The notes beneath the pieces are model-generated. The model saw only the letters and a list, made by a program, of their open reading frames with translations, was not told the origin of the DNA and did no database searches. 64,000 nt of DNA. Origin: Adiantum capillus-veneris. Lineage: Eukaryota; Streptophyta; Polypodiopsida; Polypodiales; Pteridaceae. The stretch is from positions 109,984,587-110,048,586 of the forward strand of contig CM043964.1 of assembly GCA_014529385.2 (NCBI GenBank), written 5' to 3'. Below, in pieces: positions 46,313 through 58,329 of this stretch (the first letter of the stretch is position 1; every line of letters starts with the position of its first letter). The translations under genes were made by a program, and so were the position numbers.

Positions 46313-46425
46313 CCAAGTCTCCCTGGAGGTCAAAAAAGATGAATATCAATTAACATAATATTTGTTATTTTGCATTTCTATTGTTATTAACCTGAAATTA
46401 TAGTGTGATAACGTCATTTGTCATT

Positions 46426-46548
46426 GATGCCATCACTTTGTAATAGTATACTAATGTAGATTTTTGATTTGCCACTAATCTACTTTGCATTGTACCTCTC
46501 TCTACTCTCCTTGCTACTAGATCCTTATTGTATTATGCATTTCTTTCA
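46426..46548 (+). repeat. 3' LTR of copia element, right part
   Basis: ccatcactttgtaatag ... ttctttca matches about 33392-33514 of the 5' LTR. Confidence 0.92.
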
Positions 46549-49026
46549 TACCAATTGTGGAGCTCATCCACTGTTTTGATGTAAGTTTTTTGGTCTCCTG
46601 GTTGAGGAGGTGTGGGGTAAAGAGATGGGAAAAATCTTGGGAGCTCTACCTCCTTATGTGGAATGACATACACCAGCACCAAGGAATTTGGAACAAACTC
46701 TAGCAAGTTCAAGACCACTTGGTTCTCTTGCTACATCATCGCTCTAGTAATTTGAACTAGATGAAAGAACTCTTCGGATTCATCTATTTTTACCTTAGGG
46801 TCATCCATGCCTTTGGTTCTCTACTACCGGTAGTATTATTCAAGGAGGGCCTTGATCCTTTGATCCTTTGATCCTTTACTACTGGTAGTATTATTTTCAA
46901 CGAGGCCCTTGATCCTTTGATCTAATACTCCTCTGGAACTCTGCATTTGAAGTAACATTTATTTAATCTGGACCCTTATGTACTTCATACACTAGTAAGT
47001 GGATTTGGTGTTCAGAAAAATTTCTAAATGTAGTCCTAGAGACTTCAAATTATTAGTGGCTAACTACCAAATAGCAAATAGTCAAAACAGGGTTAACTAC
47101 CAAATAGCAGGTTAAATGGGGTTTCAAAACAGATTCAATAGACTCAAAACCAGATTCAAGGATAGTATGCTTACCCTTGATGTTAGTCTAATAATTTCTT
47201 GTAGTTTGTTGTACACTCTTTTGCTGGTTGGCCGGTGGATTTTGTTGCTAGGAGTCAGCACCTTCAGCAGATGGATGTTGGCCTCTAGTGTTTTCCTCTT
47301 TTGTATTGTTTGCACTTTGGCCTCTAGCGGGTGCTCAGCCTCTTGCAGCTGATCCTAGTGATGGGTATCATTATCATCCTCAACATCATCATCTCCTCCC
47401 TGGTGATGCTGTCCCGCTGCTTCATCCTTGTGCTCATCATCTTTATCATAATCCTCATCTTCATTTTTTTAATTAATCAAGTACTCAAAAATGTCTTCCT
47501 TGGCTTTATCGTGCAAATTTGACTGGATGGATTCGACGACTAGAAAAACATTCAGATTCAGGGTAAGATTTCCATCTACATCTACTATCTAGACCAAAGA
47601 ATGACAGATGAACTTTTCAAGGATGGTTGTTTTCATTAGGTGATGTTTTTGATGAAGGGTTTTGAAGTCACCCCTCTTTGCATCTAGCATGGTTTTGAAA
47701 ATTTTAACTGCCTATTGAGCAATGTTATTTCCTTTTTGCATCACATAATTTTTGGCATTTAACTTATCTACCTTCTTTTAGAGAATTGATATCTCCCAAT
47801 CATGTTTATGTTGCTCAATCTATAAATGTCCTACTTGGCTTTATCATTATCATCCTCGTCATCATCGTCTCTTCCTTAGTGATGCTGGCCCATTGCTTCA
47901 TCCTCTTGCTCATCACATTTATCATAATCCTCATCTTCATTTTTTTTATTATTCAAGTACTCAAAAATGTCCTCCTTGGCTTTATCTTTCAAATTTGACT
48001 GGATGGATTCAATGACCATTTCTAGGACATTCAAATTTAGAGTAAGATTTCCATCTGCATCTACTATCTAGACAAAAAAGGATAGATTTACTTTTCAAGG
48101 ATGGCTGTTTTCATTAGGTGATGTTTTGATGAAGGGTTTTGTAGTCACCCCTCTTTGCATCTAGCATTGTTTTGAAATTTTCAGCTGCAGCAATTTTATT
48201 TTCTTTTTGCATCTCATAATTTTCAGCATTAGCTTATCTACCTTCTTCTACAGAGTTGATATCTCACAATCATGTTTATGCTGCTTAATCTGTAAATGCA
48301 ACATTTGCTTAGTCCATTTAGCTCTTTCCTTTTTGAGTGTTTCTACCTCAGTTTTGGTGTGTTGTAGTGCTTCTTTTAGAGTGTCTAGCTCTAGGTTGGA
48401 GTGGATAATGGTGTTCCAGCCATAGTAAATTCTTGTTGCACACACTTGTGTGATGGTCTCAAGGTGAATGATGTCGCATAATCATTGAAGGGACTACCTA
48501 ATTCTAGTGAACCATTTTGAATCTTTGCTTCTTCAATTGTTGGATTTTATTCATAAGAATTTTCTTGATTGTTATTCTCTACTGGTCTAAAATTCATTTT
48601 GTATGGTGCTGGCTGTTTTGGTGATTGACCATCCAGCTGAACTGACCTCTCTCCAAAGTTCACTTCCATGAACAGGTCTGGGTATTATTTCCTTTGTCTC
48701 TCCACCCACTCCTTTTGCATTAGCACAACACTCAATTCTATCTCTATGAGTGGGAAGATGTTCATTGAGGTAAGAATCTTTTCTATCTTCTTTGCTCCAT
48801 ACTTCTTGCATAACTCTTCAGGTCTTAAAGCCTTCTTCTAGCTTTTGGTGTTGTAAGGTTTTATTTGAATCCTCCTCTTGGTTCCTTGAATTGTCAATGT
48901 TTGATTGGCGTAGTCATGGACTAGTAGTCCTATGCTGTTGACGATTGAACGCGGGAAAGCTACACCACTTTTGTAATATTCAATTTTGATGAAAAGCAGG
49001 ATATTTTGTAAGGATGTAGAGATCAT
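46549..49026 (-). pseudogene. N-terminal part of split unknown gene
   Basis: Minus frames from 49026: KIEYYKSGVAFPRSIVNSIG and QGTKRRIQIKPYN (48838-49026), KKYGAKKIEKILTSMN, VNFGERSVQLDGQSPKQPAP, a coiled coil (KTEVETLKKERAKWTKQM, 48248-48445), two acidic tracts (NEDEDYDKDDEHKDEAAG type near 47470 and 47945), and VYVIPHKEVELPRFFPSLYP to DELHNW at 46549. The coding phase continues at 32672. Many stops. I do not recognise the family; a gag-like or host chromatin-type protein cannot be told apart from this. Confidence 0.45.
47385..48190. repeat. About 475-bp tandem duplication inside the split gene
   Basis: catcatctcctccctggtgatgctg...tcaagtactcaaaaatgtc...gatttccatctacatctactatctaga near 47385-47590 recurs at about 47860-48072. 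The acid-rich coding stretch is thus present twice. Confidence 0.85.
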
Positions 49027-49130
49027 TTTTGGTGGGAATGAGCCTCTAAAGACGATTGTATATAAGCCAATTTTTATAACCCTAAAACAACTTTTGAATT
49101 ATTCAAATCATTGCGTTTGTTGTGTGTCGT

Positions 49131-49247
<117 letters not shown>

Positions 49248-49297
49248 CCTTGTCTCTTCTCACTATGCTAGCATCTTTGTGGCATATCCGCAAACAT

Positions 49298-49310
49298 TGG
49301 TGCCACTGTC
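49298..49310 (+). other. Candidate primer-binding site
   Basis: tggtgccactgtc follows an LTR-like end (ccgca) by five bases; spacing and TGG start fit a gypsy primer site. tRNA not identified. Confidence 0.5.
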
Positions 49311-50565
49311 AAGGATGAGAGCCTTAGGTAGGTGACCTTTAGACTAGTCCTACGAGGCAAAAGTTCCTCTGGTTCACCAGAGTCTTGTTATTTGATTTTA
49401 AGTTGGATCTGAGAGTTGAACTCTTGAGGTCTAGGAGAGTTCTAGGGATCGTGACTCGCCTGGATTTTCCACCATAGGTAGTGGTAGTCGTGTTTTAGTA
49501 TGTGTGACTGATTTGTGAGGTGATAAAAATGATAGCTAGTCCGTGTGAGACAGTGAAGCATTTTTCTAATCATAAGTGCAACACCCCATATGAGTAGATC
49601 TAGCACATAATTATTTGCTTGTATGCTTGTTTGCATTTGCAATCTCTGAAAAGTTGATTTTTAGGATAAAAATGCAATAAACAAGTTTTAGTGGATAATT
49701 GTGCATGACTGAATGATGCTGAGTGCATAAGAAAGCATATGCAAGAGATCTATCGAGAAAATTTTGCAACTTCAAACATCATATGTGTAGGATGTCTTAA
49801 TGGCTAGCAAAAGACCAAATTTGACAAAACAGGTTGCAGTAGAGTGTTCAAAAGGGGTGTTTTACCTTGAGTTCACCATGAAACTAAAGCTTTGACCAAC
49901 ACTTAGAACCCAAAAGACAAAAGTCGAAGTGTCAAAAACGGAAAAAAAAGGAAATTGTATTTTTTAGCATGTTCTTGCACTCTAGAGTGAGTTTTACTTC
50001 ATTTGGACCTCTAGAGTGGTATGATGTCTATAGGGAATTTTTAGGGACCAAAGCTAACATTAGAGCAGACCATGGTGTTTAGCACCACAAAAAAAGCTTA
50101 GAGACCTAGTTTCACCCAATTTGGAGTATCTTTGTCTATGATAACCTCCCAAAGAAGTTGACAGCAACCAAGGCAGAATTAGGAGTGATAAACCTGCCAA
50201 GGGATGTCAGAATCACAAAGCAGAACTTGGGGTGAATAGAGCATATCAAGAAGAGTCTAAACTTGAAGTTTGGGCTAATTCTGATCTTAGAGACATCATA
50301 CGTGTATGAAGTCTCCATGCATAGATAGGAGCCACACAGAGATTTTAACCAGCCAATAGTCTTCCTTGTGACCCTAGGACCCCATCTATCCTTTCCGACC
50401 AGTGGATAGAGGGAATCAAGTCCTTATATATAGTTGTATGGTTGAGATTAACCCTCTAGTTATGCCGACCAACGTCATAGAGCATTTAAGTGAGAATCAC
50501 TAGTTTGGCAAAGGATTGCAAAGTTAAAGTTTTGTATAGATAGCCAGAACCAAGGATCTTGCAAG
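49311..50565 (+). other. Leader of second gypsy element
   Basis: 1.2 kb without a coding frame. It contains a single copy (50292-50313, one arm mismatch) of the palindrome gacatcatacgcgtatgatgtc that recurs five times at 60544-61701. Confidence 0.55.
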
Positions 50566-52450
50566 TTGATGATCATTTTGGAGTGCAAAGTACTTTACCA
50601 ATTGAGAAAGCGGTTTGAAGGCAAATCAGAGCAAAGAGCAGCGGCAAGCATACTTCTAAGCTATCATGACAAGAGAGTAGTGAGAATGGCCACAATTAAA
50701 AAAAAAATTGGGATTTACAAGCACGAGGAGGGAAGAGTCACCTCTTACTATCGGAGCATGGAACCCCATGTGAATGAATTCAGCATAGACAAAGTCCTGT
50801 ACTTGTTTTTGTACGATTCTATAATTGGAACCCATAATATTTTTGTCAATAAGTACGGACAAGAATACGAACCAGTTCACCCAGAAGATGTAGGGAAAGT
50901 GATAACATCAGAACTGTTGGTGCATGCTTTGGAAAAGAAGAAAAATCACATAGAAACTAGTAGCAAATCTACAAATCTCTTCTCAAATGATTACAACACC
51001 ACATTGCAATCAAATAAATAGCCATTGGCCAGCCCTTAAAACTCACAAACATCGTTGCTATCATTTCAAGCATGGCTCGAGCAGTTTGCAACACCAGACC
51101 TGAACACAAAAGGGGTTGGATATCAGGCCATGTCAGGGCTAGAAGCACCACCAAAACCACCACTCCGTGAGAGTAGAACAAGAATGCAAAATCCGAGCAG
51201 GACTGAAGCACCACATTAAGAACAAGAATGAGAAGAAAGGGTCCGAGCAGAGGAATGACCACTTGCTAGACCAATTAGGAATTATAGATTAGGAGCACCC
51301 CTAGGGGAGGAACATGTACCCTATCCTAGGTCAGAAAGGGCTCATAGAGGAGGAATGGGGGATACTATGTCTAGAATGATGGATCATCGGAGGATCAGAC
51401 CTTCTCAAGTTCAAAAATGGATCTTCAGAAGGATCTTCATATGAAGAGGACCACAACACTAAACGAGTTGACCAAAGAAGCTCTATACCTAGTAGACAAC
51501 CCTACAAGGAAGGTGACTATAAGGATTTAGATTATGATTCATCATCACAACAAAGTGGATCTAAGTCCATAAAATCAACACAAAAGAATGAGATAGTTGT
51601 AAGTCACGAGCAACTTATTGAAGAGGTGCTCAAAAGGATAAACCCATTTGCTAAGCCCCAGGCTAAGAAATCCAAGTGGTGTGCCTTTGAGCAAATATGA
51701 ACTAATCATGGGATGTAAGAATGTTACTACAACAAGAAATAGTATGCCCCACCAGCCCAAGTAGCACCTCGTCAAGTACCACCAATGCCTAGGTATATAG
51801 CAGGGAATTTTCCAGGACCAATAGGGTTAAGTGTCCACAACCAAATTTGAGGCAGCAACCACCTCTCCCAGGAGCAAGACTAGTAGTCATTAGGTATGCA
51901 CCAACTGTGGAAGAACCAGAGGAACAAGCCTTAGTGCCTGTGCCCACATATTACAAAGAGTTAAGTGGATATATGATTGGTTCAACATACTACCCACCCA
52001 AAGATCCGAAAGCACGATAACCTTGGAGCATGATTGGAAATGTTGGCTCATGCTGCAGGAGAAGGTAGATACAGTTTGGATGAATGCACATTGTTGTTCA
52101 TAGCCAAAGATGGCTTAGCATGACAAAGGCCAGCCTATCAACATAGAGTAGCTCCATGAGCACCTCGACAACCATTAGGACTTTTCTACAAGCGTGGTAG
52201 TGACCACCTGATGAAAGAATGTCCTCATACGAAGATCATTAGGGTGAATGTATATTGTCTATATTGTTGAATTACTCATGTGATTAATGACTATCCAAAA
52301 AACCCAAACAAAACGATGAAAACAACATTGAACATGTTAGAGATGATCCCGTCAAGAAGTGGTATTGAAAATGAAACGGTGATACCTATACAGGTTGTCA
52401 CAAGAGCGCAAGCTCAAAAAACAATGGAATAACCAATAATTTAGGAACCA
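50566..52450 (+). pseudogene. Gag of second gypsy element
   Basis: The frame 50566-51021 (YHDKRVVRMATIKKKIGIYK, then NEFSIDKVLYLFLYDSIIGT) is followed by decayed frames rich in Pro/Arg. Near 52190-52300 are two degenerate zinc knuckles (FYKRGSDHLMKECPH and YCLYC...THVINDYPK). Many stops. Assignment as gag rests on position and the knuckle remnants. Confidence 0.55.
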
Positions 52451-52559
52451 AGAATAGATGCACCCAGTCTTGAATGGAGAATTCATCACATCACTTGGAA
52501 GGCTAGGAAAGCACGCATGAAAGCTAGGAAGGAACGAGAACAAACTACCTTAGCATAAG

Positions 52560-53560
52560 AGCTAAAACAAACCAAGAAAAAAAAAAGACAACTAGAAGAT
52601 GAAGTCAACAAAGGAAAGGAGACCCTTGAGGCAGAGCTGGAGAAAAATGGGGAACCAAAAGGAGCAAGCTTGAGAGGATCTATACTAGTTGAAAGAGTGA
52701 ATGAACCTCTGGATGCAATTTTGGAAGCATATGAGGCATGAATTAAAAATAACCAGACCCAAGAAGAAAGATGGATGTCATACCCATATGCTGAGTTGGA
52801 AAAGCAAAGGCTAGAGATGTGTCAAAAGATGATCCAAATAGCCCAAGCTTTGTTAGAGTCACCGGCAAGAAAACCAGAGGGTTGGAAAGAGATTCCAGCT
52901 CCAACACCAGTGTTCCCACCAAGACACGAGCCTAAAAGGAAAGATGAGATTTCCACAACCGAGATAGGACCCTTGAAGTTAATAAAAAAGCCAAGGGTAG
53001 TGACAAATACCATAGATCAAGCATGTAAGGGTTTCCATCCTATCATACATGAGGCCTACAAAGAAGACGGGGGCTTAGATGAGCTTTGGAGACGAATACG
53101 AGAAGCAAACAAGGCAAATGATTTGATCTGGAGAGTTAATCAAACGAGTAAGGGGACATATGTCTTTCTTCCACCTATTGAGGAATTCAAGGCAGGATCT
53201 CAAGCACACCTAGAAATTCGCTCATATTGAGGGGATAGAGTATCTATAAGATGTTTAGAGAGCCAACCTCAGTCTCTAATAACCTTACCCTCTTACATGG
53301 GAGAATATGAAGTGAGGTCTGATGAGAAGGCGGTGCCATCACAAAGACTCTCTTTGGGAAAGGTGACGGACTCTAAAGGATTGATAGACATATTGTCTAC
53401 ACCGGTGACTTGCACCATTACACTAGCTGAGCTTCTTCAAATACGGTCAAACATGTGGGCAAAAGTTGGAAAATGCTTAGAGAAATTTGGGGTAAAAGAT
53501 CCAACATCACAGATACACGAAGGGATCAAGGAGATGAAAAAGCCTCAGATAAACATGTGA
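52560..53560 (+). pseudogene. Gag-protease linker region of second gypsy element
   Basis: A charged coiled coil (KKKKRQLEDEVNKGKETLEA), then 52775-53230 with LEKQRLEMCQKMIQIAQALL and a Pro-rich stretch, and 53297-53560 ending KEMKKPQINM. Not a known domain. Stops near 52740, 53230 and 53560. Confidence 0.5.
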
Positions 53561-53565
53561 CAAGT

Positions 53566-54124
53566 ACCCTTACATAATGTAGGAGAGTATTTTGAAGGTG
53601 ATGATGGAAATACTACGCTTCTTGCTGCGTTCCAAGGTACTACAACCATGGCAATTCTTGACAGTGGGGCTGGTGTGGCCATTGCAACCAAAGAGATATC
53701 GAAGAAATGGGAAAAACCTGCCTTGAGAGCCACACGGATGAAATTGCAAATAACAGATGGGTGTATGGAGAATTCCTTAGGGCTTCTAGAGAAGGTAGTT
53801 GTTATTTCTTGTGGCATAGAGTATGAGAATACCTTCACTATAGTGGATTTTGGCAAGAAGAATAACTCTGACATAATACTTGGATGACCATTCATGCGAC
53901 AATTGAAGATGGTCCAAGACTGGGGTTATGATCATGTATACCTCAGGCACATAGAAACCACAATGCACATAAACCTTGAAGACCATACTTACAAAGATGT
54001 GAATCAAATCTCAATTGAGGAGTTTGATTCAGTTACATTAGCAAGATCCAAGCTTCCAGTTTGGTTAGGTAAGCCAAAGGAGCTATGGATGTGTGGAGCA
54101 TCTCAATGTGGAAGCTTAAAATGA
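53566..54124 (+). pseudogene. Retropepsin of second gypsy element (canonical place)
   Basis: TMAILDSGAGVAIATKEIS (catalytic DSGA at about 53660), ITDGCMENSLGLLEKVVV, and the distal NSDIILG followed by a TGA in place of the Arg codon, then PFMRQLKMVQDWGYD. Cuts the polyprotein; sits between gag and RT as usual. Confidence 0.88.
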
Positions 54125-55085
54125 GAAGAGTGTATTCTAGAAAGGGAGAGTGTATTCTAGAAAGGGCTATTGGTAAAGAATACATTTTTTAACCCTTCTC
54201 GAAAGAAATTCTAGAACCTTTAGAATGGATGCATATTCTAGCTACCCTAGATGTGTGTGCTATTTTGGATGGTCCCACAAAAAATTTATGTGACAAAGAT
54301 GGCTATGACATGGTTCCATACTATATGGCGAGTGTGGTAAATGGGAAAGAGGTGAAAACGGTCTCTGAATAGCCCATAAAAGACAAACCGGTGGAAGTAG
54401 ATGAAAGGGAGTTGTTCTACAACTCACCAAAATATCTTGAGCGAGATGAGGACGTTGAAATGAATGCTTTGACAACCCAAGTGAACCAGAGGAAATGATA
54501 GCAGATGTTAAGTTCTATGACTTTCCAAATAAAAAACCTAGACCTCAACAACGCTATAAGAGCAAGAGAGCTGAACACATGGTTAGAGAGAATCTATTGC
54601 CTAGAATAAGGGGGAAAACACAATTTTTGATAATTACAAATGCTGAAAAAAGTTTCATGGATATTCTCTAAAGCTCGAGAACCAAAAACACGAGACAAGG
54701 AAAAAACCCTGAGAAAACAACTTTGAAAGTCTATAATTGAAACAAAACCAAAGAAGACAAAAAAACCAGCACTAGACAAGCTCAAAGAAATTAAATGGAC
54801 TAAAGTTGAGAGAAAGAAGAAACACAGAGAGCTCAAGAAAACTTTGAGGGAAGTTTTGACAACAAAAATAGAGAGTGGTGAAGAAGAGGGTGAGAAAAAT
54901 GACGACAAAATGAGTGTTTCTTCCCACTACAAAAAATTTACTATCCAAAGTAGAAAGGTAGTGATGACACAACCCATACAAGAGTGAAAGGACAAGGAGT
55001 CTTATGAGCGGTAAAAAGATGTAAAGAAGATAGACTTGGCATAGCTAGGAGAAGAGCCAAGGCCGGTCTACATATAGCAACAAAT

Positions 55086-56596
55086 TTGAATTTGGATGAA
55101 GAGGAGAAGCTCAAAAGCCTTCTCAAGGAGTACAAGGACGTGTTTGCATGGTCATATAAAGACTTAAAAGGAGGAGATCTGACAATAGGCCAACACACAA
55201 TCCCATTGACACCTGATGCGAAGCCCAACCGACAGAGACCGTACACATACTATGATACGTTTGCTAAGCGCATCAAGGAAGAGACTGATAAACTAAAGGA
55301 AGCTGAGTTCTACAAGATAGAACACATTGACTGGGTATCTCCAATTGTGGTAGTTCCCAAGAAGAATAGTAAACTTCAAGTGTGTGTCAATCTAAAGAAG
55401 GTTAATGTAGGCAAAATAAAGGATAATTATCCCTTACCTATCACTGATCATGTCTTGGAACGAGTGGCATGCAAACAAGCATATTCCTTCCCTTAGATGG
55501 ATTCTTTGGCTGCAACCAGCTTGCAATTTCTCCTAACGGTCAATATAAGATGTCATCTGTAGCCAAGTGGGGTATATATGCATATAGGGTAATGCCGTTT
55601 GGATTGACCAATGCCCCAACAATATTCCAAAGATTAATGGCACATGCTTTTAAAGAATACTTGAGGATGTTCTTGGAGATTTATATGGATGATCTATGTC
55701 TACACTCTCTATTGAGAGATGAACATACGGAACACCTCAGAAAAGTATTCGAGAAGTGCACTAGGTATAGGATCTGCCTTAACCCAAAAAAGTGTGTATT
55801 CCTGGTTAGACAAGGTACAATCTTGGGATATATTGTCTCAAAAAATGGCATATCTACGGATTTGGATAAGATAAAAGTGATTGTAGAGATGCCTAGAATA
55901 AACAACACAAAGCAAGTACAATGCTTTATGGGACATCGTGGCTATTATAGGAGGTTTATACACATGTATGCGGTCATTGCTCAACCCCTGTATAGACTTG
56001 TAATAGTCTTTATGTGGACGAATGACTGTGGGGAGTCATTTGAAAAATTAAAGAAAGCACTCATATCTACTCTAGTTTTAAAAGCACCAAATTGGCAAAA
56101 GATCTTTCATGTTCATATTGATGCTTTGTCATTTGCTACAGGATGCATCTTGGTTCAGTCAGGAGAAGGAAATATGGATTTCCCAATCTTTTATGCCAAT
56201 AAAAAGCTTAAAGATGTTAAAAAGAACTACAGTATCATTGAGAGGGAAGGGCTAGGGATAATATATGATGTTAATAAGTTTTGGCATTATCTCCTTGCAA
56301 ACGAGTTTGTGTTTTTCACTGATCATCAAGCCCTCTTATACCTTGTAAACAAACCATGCAATAGGGGACGCATTGTATGATGGTTTATCATATTGCTGGA
56401 GTTTAACTTTACAGTATTGGTTAAAAGGAGGAAGACACATCTTCAAGAAGATCATCTGTACAAATTGCCAAATGGAGAAGCTCTTGAAGACGTAGACGAT
56501 GACATCCCAGATGCATATCTTTTTAATATTGAAATGGTACCCAAGTGGTCTCAAAAGATAGTCAGTTTATTGTGCTATGGAGGAGAATTTGATTGA
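55086..56596 (+). pseudogene. RT and RNase H of second gypsy element
   Basis: Entry DKLKEAEFYKIEHIDWVSPI, VVVPKKNSKLQVCVNLKKVN, then after a frameshift near 55490 LDGFFGCNQLAISP, YRVMPFGLTNAPTIFQRLMA and catalytic IYMDDLCLHS. RNase H: FHVHIDALSFATGCILVQSG (Asp retained), FTDHQALLYLVNKP. Then HLQEDHLYKLPNGE and DVDDDIPDAYLFN, the usual bridge to integrase. Only one frameshift and a stop at 56378 break 1.5 kb, so this part is well preserved. Confidence 0.93.
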
Positions 56597-57950
56597 AACG
56601 AACAAGAGATTAACCACTAGAGGGTTTGGCAATGTAAGAATTTCTAGTTAATCAGTGGACGTTTGTATCATTTAAGCTCAGATAAGATTTTATGGTTATG
56701 CATAAGTCTCAATGAATACGATTGCTATCTTTTAGAAGCACACGTTCATGACTTAGCATTTCATTGCTTGCAAACAAAAACATATCAGTGCTTAAAACAA
56801 CTAGGAGTTTATTGGCCAAATATGTGTGTTGATGTTCATGAGTATGTTACTAACTATGCTACATGCAGATCTACACCACCAATAGAACATGCAACGCTGT
56901 TTCAAATGACAATTGCACCAAAATGGAGTCAACGTATAGTTGACTACCTGACAACGAGAATGTTTTCTAAAAGTATCTCTAGAGCACTTCAAAGAGCTAT
57001 AGAGATAAAGACTCGAGGCTTCACAATGATTGAAAATTATCTCTATAAGAGAGGAAAAGATAATCAGCTCAAGATATGTGAAACAAAAAGCATGTATTTG
57101 CTGATCCTAGAGTAGGCACATGGAGGAATAAGTGGATTCCATTTCTCAAAGGATAAGACAACAAAAATTGTCTTAACCGCAAGAACATGATGGCCTACAT
57201 TACATATGGACACCGAAAAATATGTTAAAAGATGTAATCTTGCCAGCGTACCAAAGTGCCAATAAAGAGGGACGAGATGCCATTAAGGCCAATGGTGGGA
57301 GCTAGAGCTTTCGCTAAGAGGGATATAGACTTTGTAGGACCAATTTCACCACCCGCTTATAGGACTCATGCCCAATATAACATTGTTGCCACGGACTATC
57401 TCACTAAATGGGCTGAATCTAAAGCCACATAGAAAGTCAATGCAAGGACCACTGCACAATTTCTATACAAAAATGTCTTTGTTAGATATGGTCTACCAAT
57501 AGAACTTGTCAATGATCATGGCACACATTTCATTAATGAAGTTATTGCAAGTCTTCTAGATGGATGCATGGTAATTCATAAGAAGTCAGCTCCATACCAT
57601 CCACAAGCTAATGGATAGGCTAAAGCTACAAAAAAGATCCTATGTATGATATTGACAAAAATAGTACTTGATTCAAGGATGGATTGGGATCAACAGTTGC
57701 ACTATACATTATGGGCTTACAGAGTAGCCTATAAGACATCTATTGGTACAACACCATATAATGTGGTTTTTGGTCTTAACGCTATCTTGTCCCTAGAGTT
57801 TTTAATCCCAACGCTAAGAGAATCTAAATAACTAGAATGGATAAGCCATGAATCATCTTCGAGAATAGATGACATTGAAAATCTAGATGATCTTTTCTTG
57901 AAAGTTGTAGCTTCTATCTACGCTCCAAAAAGAAGGCAAAAATAGTTTTT
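56597..57950 (+). pseudogene. Integrase of second gypsy element with two zinc-binding modules
   Basis: First H2C2-like module: EAHVHDLAFHCLQTKT ... GVYWPNMCVDVHEYVTNYATC (about 56730-56870). Second: QAHGGISGFHFSKDKTTKIV ... WPTLHMDTEKYVKRC (about 57115-57240). Each is preceded by PKWSQ(K/R)IV, so the duplicated unit is about 128 codons. The core follows with DFVGPISPP, a LVNDHGTHF-type second Asp and a degraded HPQANG region with a stop; the C-terminal frame 57646-57831 has LWAYRVAYKTSIGTTPYNVV. No chromodomain. Confidence 0.85.
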
Positions 57951-58329
57951 TTTATAAGCATGTGCGCTCGAAAGAATTTAAAACAAGCGATACATGAAAA
58001 CAACATCCCAAAAAACTTAAAAAGTGAGGGATGGGACCCTTTGTGATCAAAGAACTATCACCAAGTGGGGCTGTCAAGCTTGCTACATTGGCTAGTGAAG
58101 AAATTCCAAACTGATCTAGTGGATGTAGGCTTAAAAAGTATCCCCTTCCACTAACCAAGGACATACTCCAAAAAATCCATGAGGAGAAGAAAAGGACGCA
58201 AGAAAAATAGTGAATAGTTGAAGAATCTCTAGCGGAACAAATGGCAAAGAGAAAGCTTCTACAACAAAGATAGCAACAAGGACCACCACTACGGATTAAT
58301 ACACTCAAAGTAACAAAATTTGATGAAAA

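Larger units (their letters stand above)
37913..46425 (+). mobile_element. 8.5-kb two-gene hAT-like DNA transposon with kinase/RING cargo
   Basis: The copia 3' LTR is interrupted exactly here; the 5' LTR reads ggatgatgccatcac across the site. tgatg adjoins both junctions; 8-bp comparison gives ggatgatg left and cattgatg right, so the target duplication is imperfect. The ends carry AT-rich subterminal DNA with a shared inverted motif (GTTATNATCAC..., GTTAATAACA), GC-rich motifs and a TATA box on each side. Contents: hAT transposase on plus (39197-41488) and, converging on it, RING/coiled-coil and kinase frames on minus (41776-44767). I found no clean terminal inverted repeats at the very ends. 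Confidence 0.8.
32673..46548 (+). mobile_element. Ty1/copia retrotransposon, itself split by a DNA transposon
   Basis: 5' LTR 32673-33514, primer site, then gag, protease, integrase, RT and RNase H in copia order, purine tract, and a 3' LTR in two parts (37183-37912 and 46426-46548) separated by 8.5 kb. The target was tacca: the right copy is tacca (46549-46553) and the left is taca (32669-32672), one base lost. All coding parts have stops and frameshifts. Confidence 0.92.

Noticed and set aside
47288-47522. Plus-strand Ile/Leu-rich frames looking like transmembrane segments (also 47786-47998)
   Set aside because: Antisense of Asp/Glu-rich coding stretches of the minus gene.
53545-53895. Minus-strand frame opposite the second-gypsy protease
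   Set aside because: Shadow of the plus-strand DSGA protease frame.
54594-55246. Minus-strand hydrophobic frames suggesting membrane proteins
   Set aside because: They lie antisense to the Lys-rich gypsy coding sequence, which gives Phe/Ser/Leu-rich shadows.
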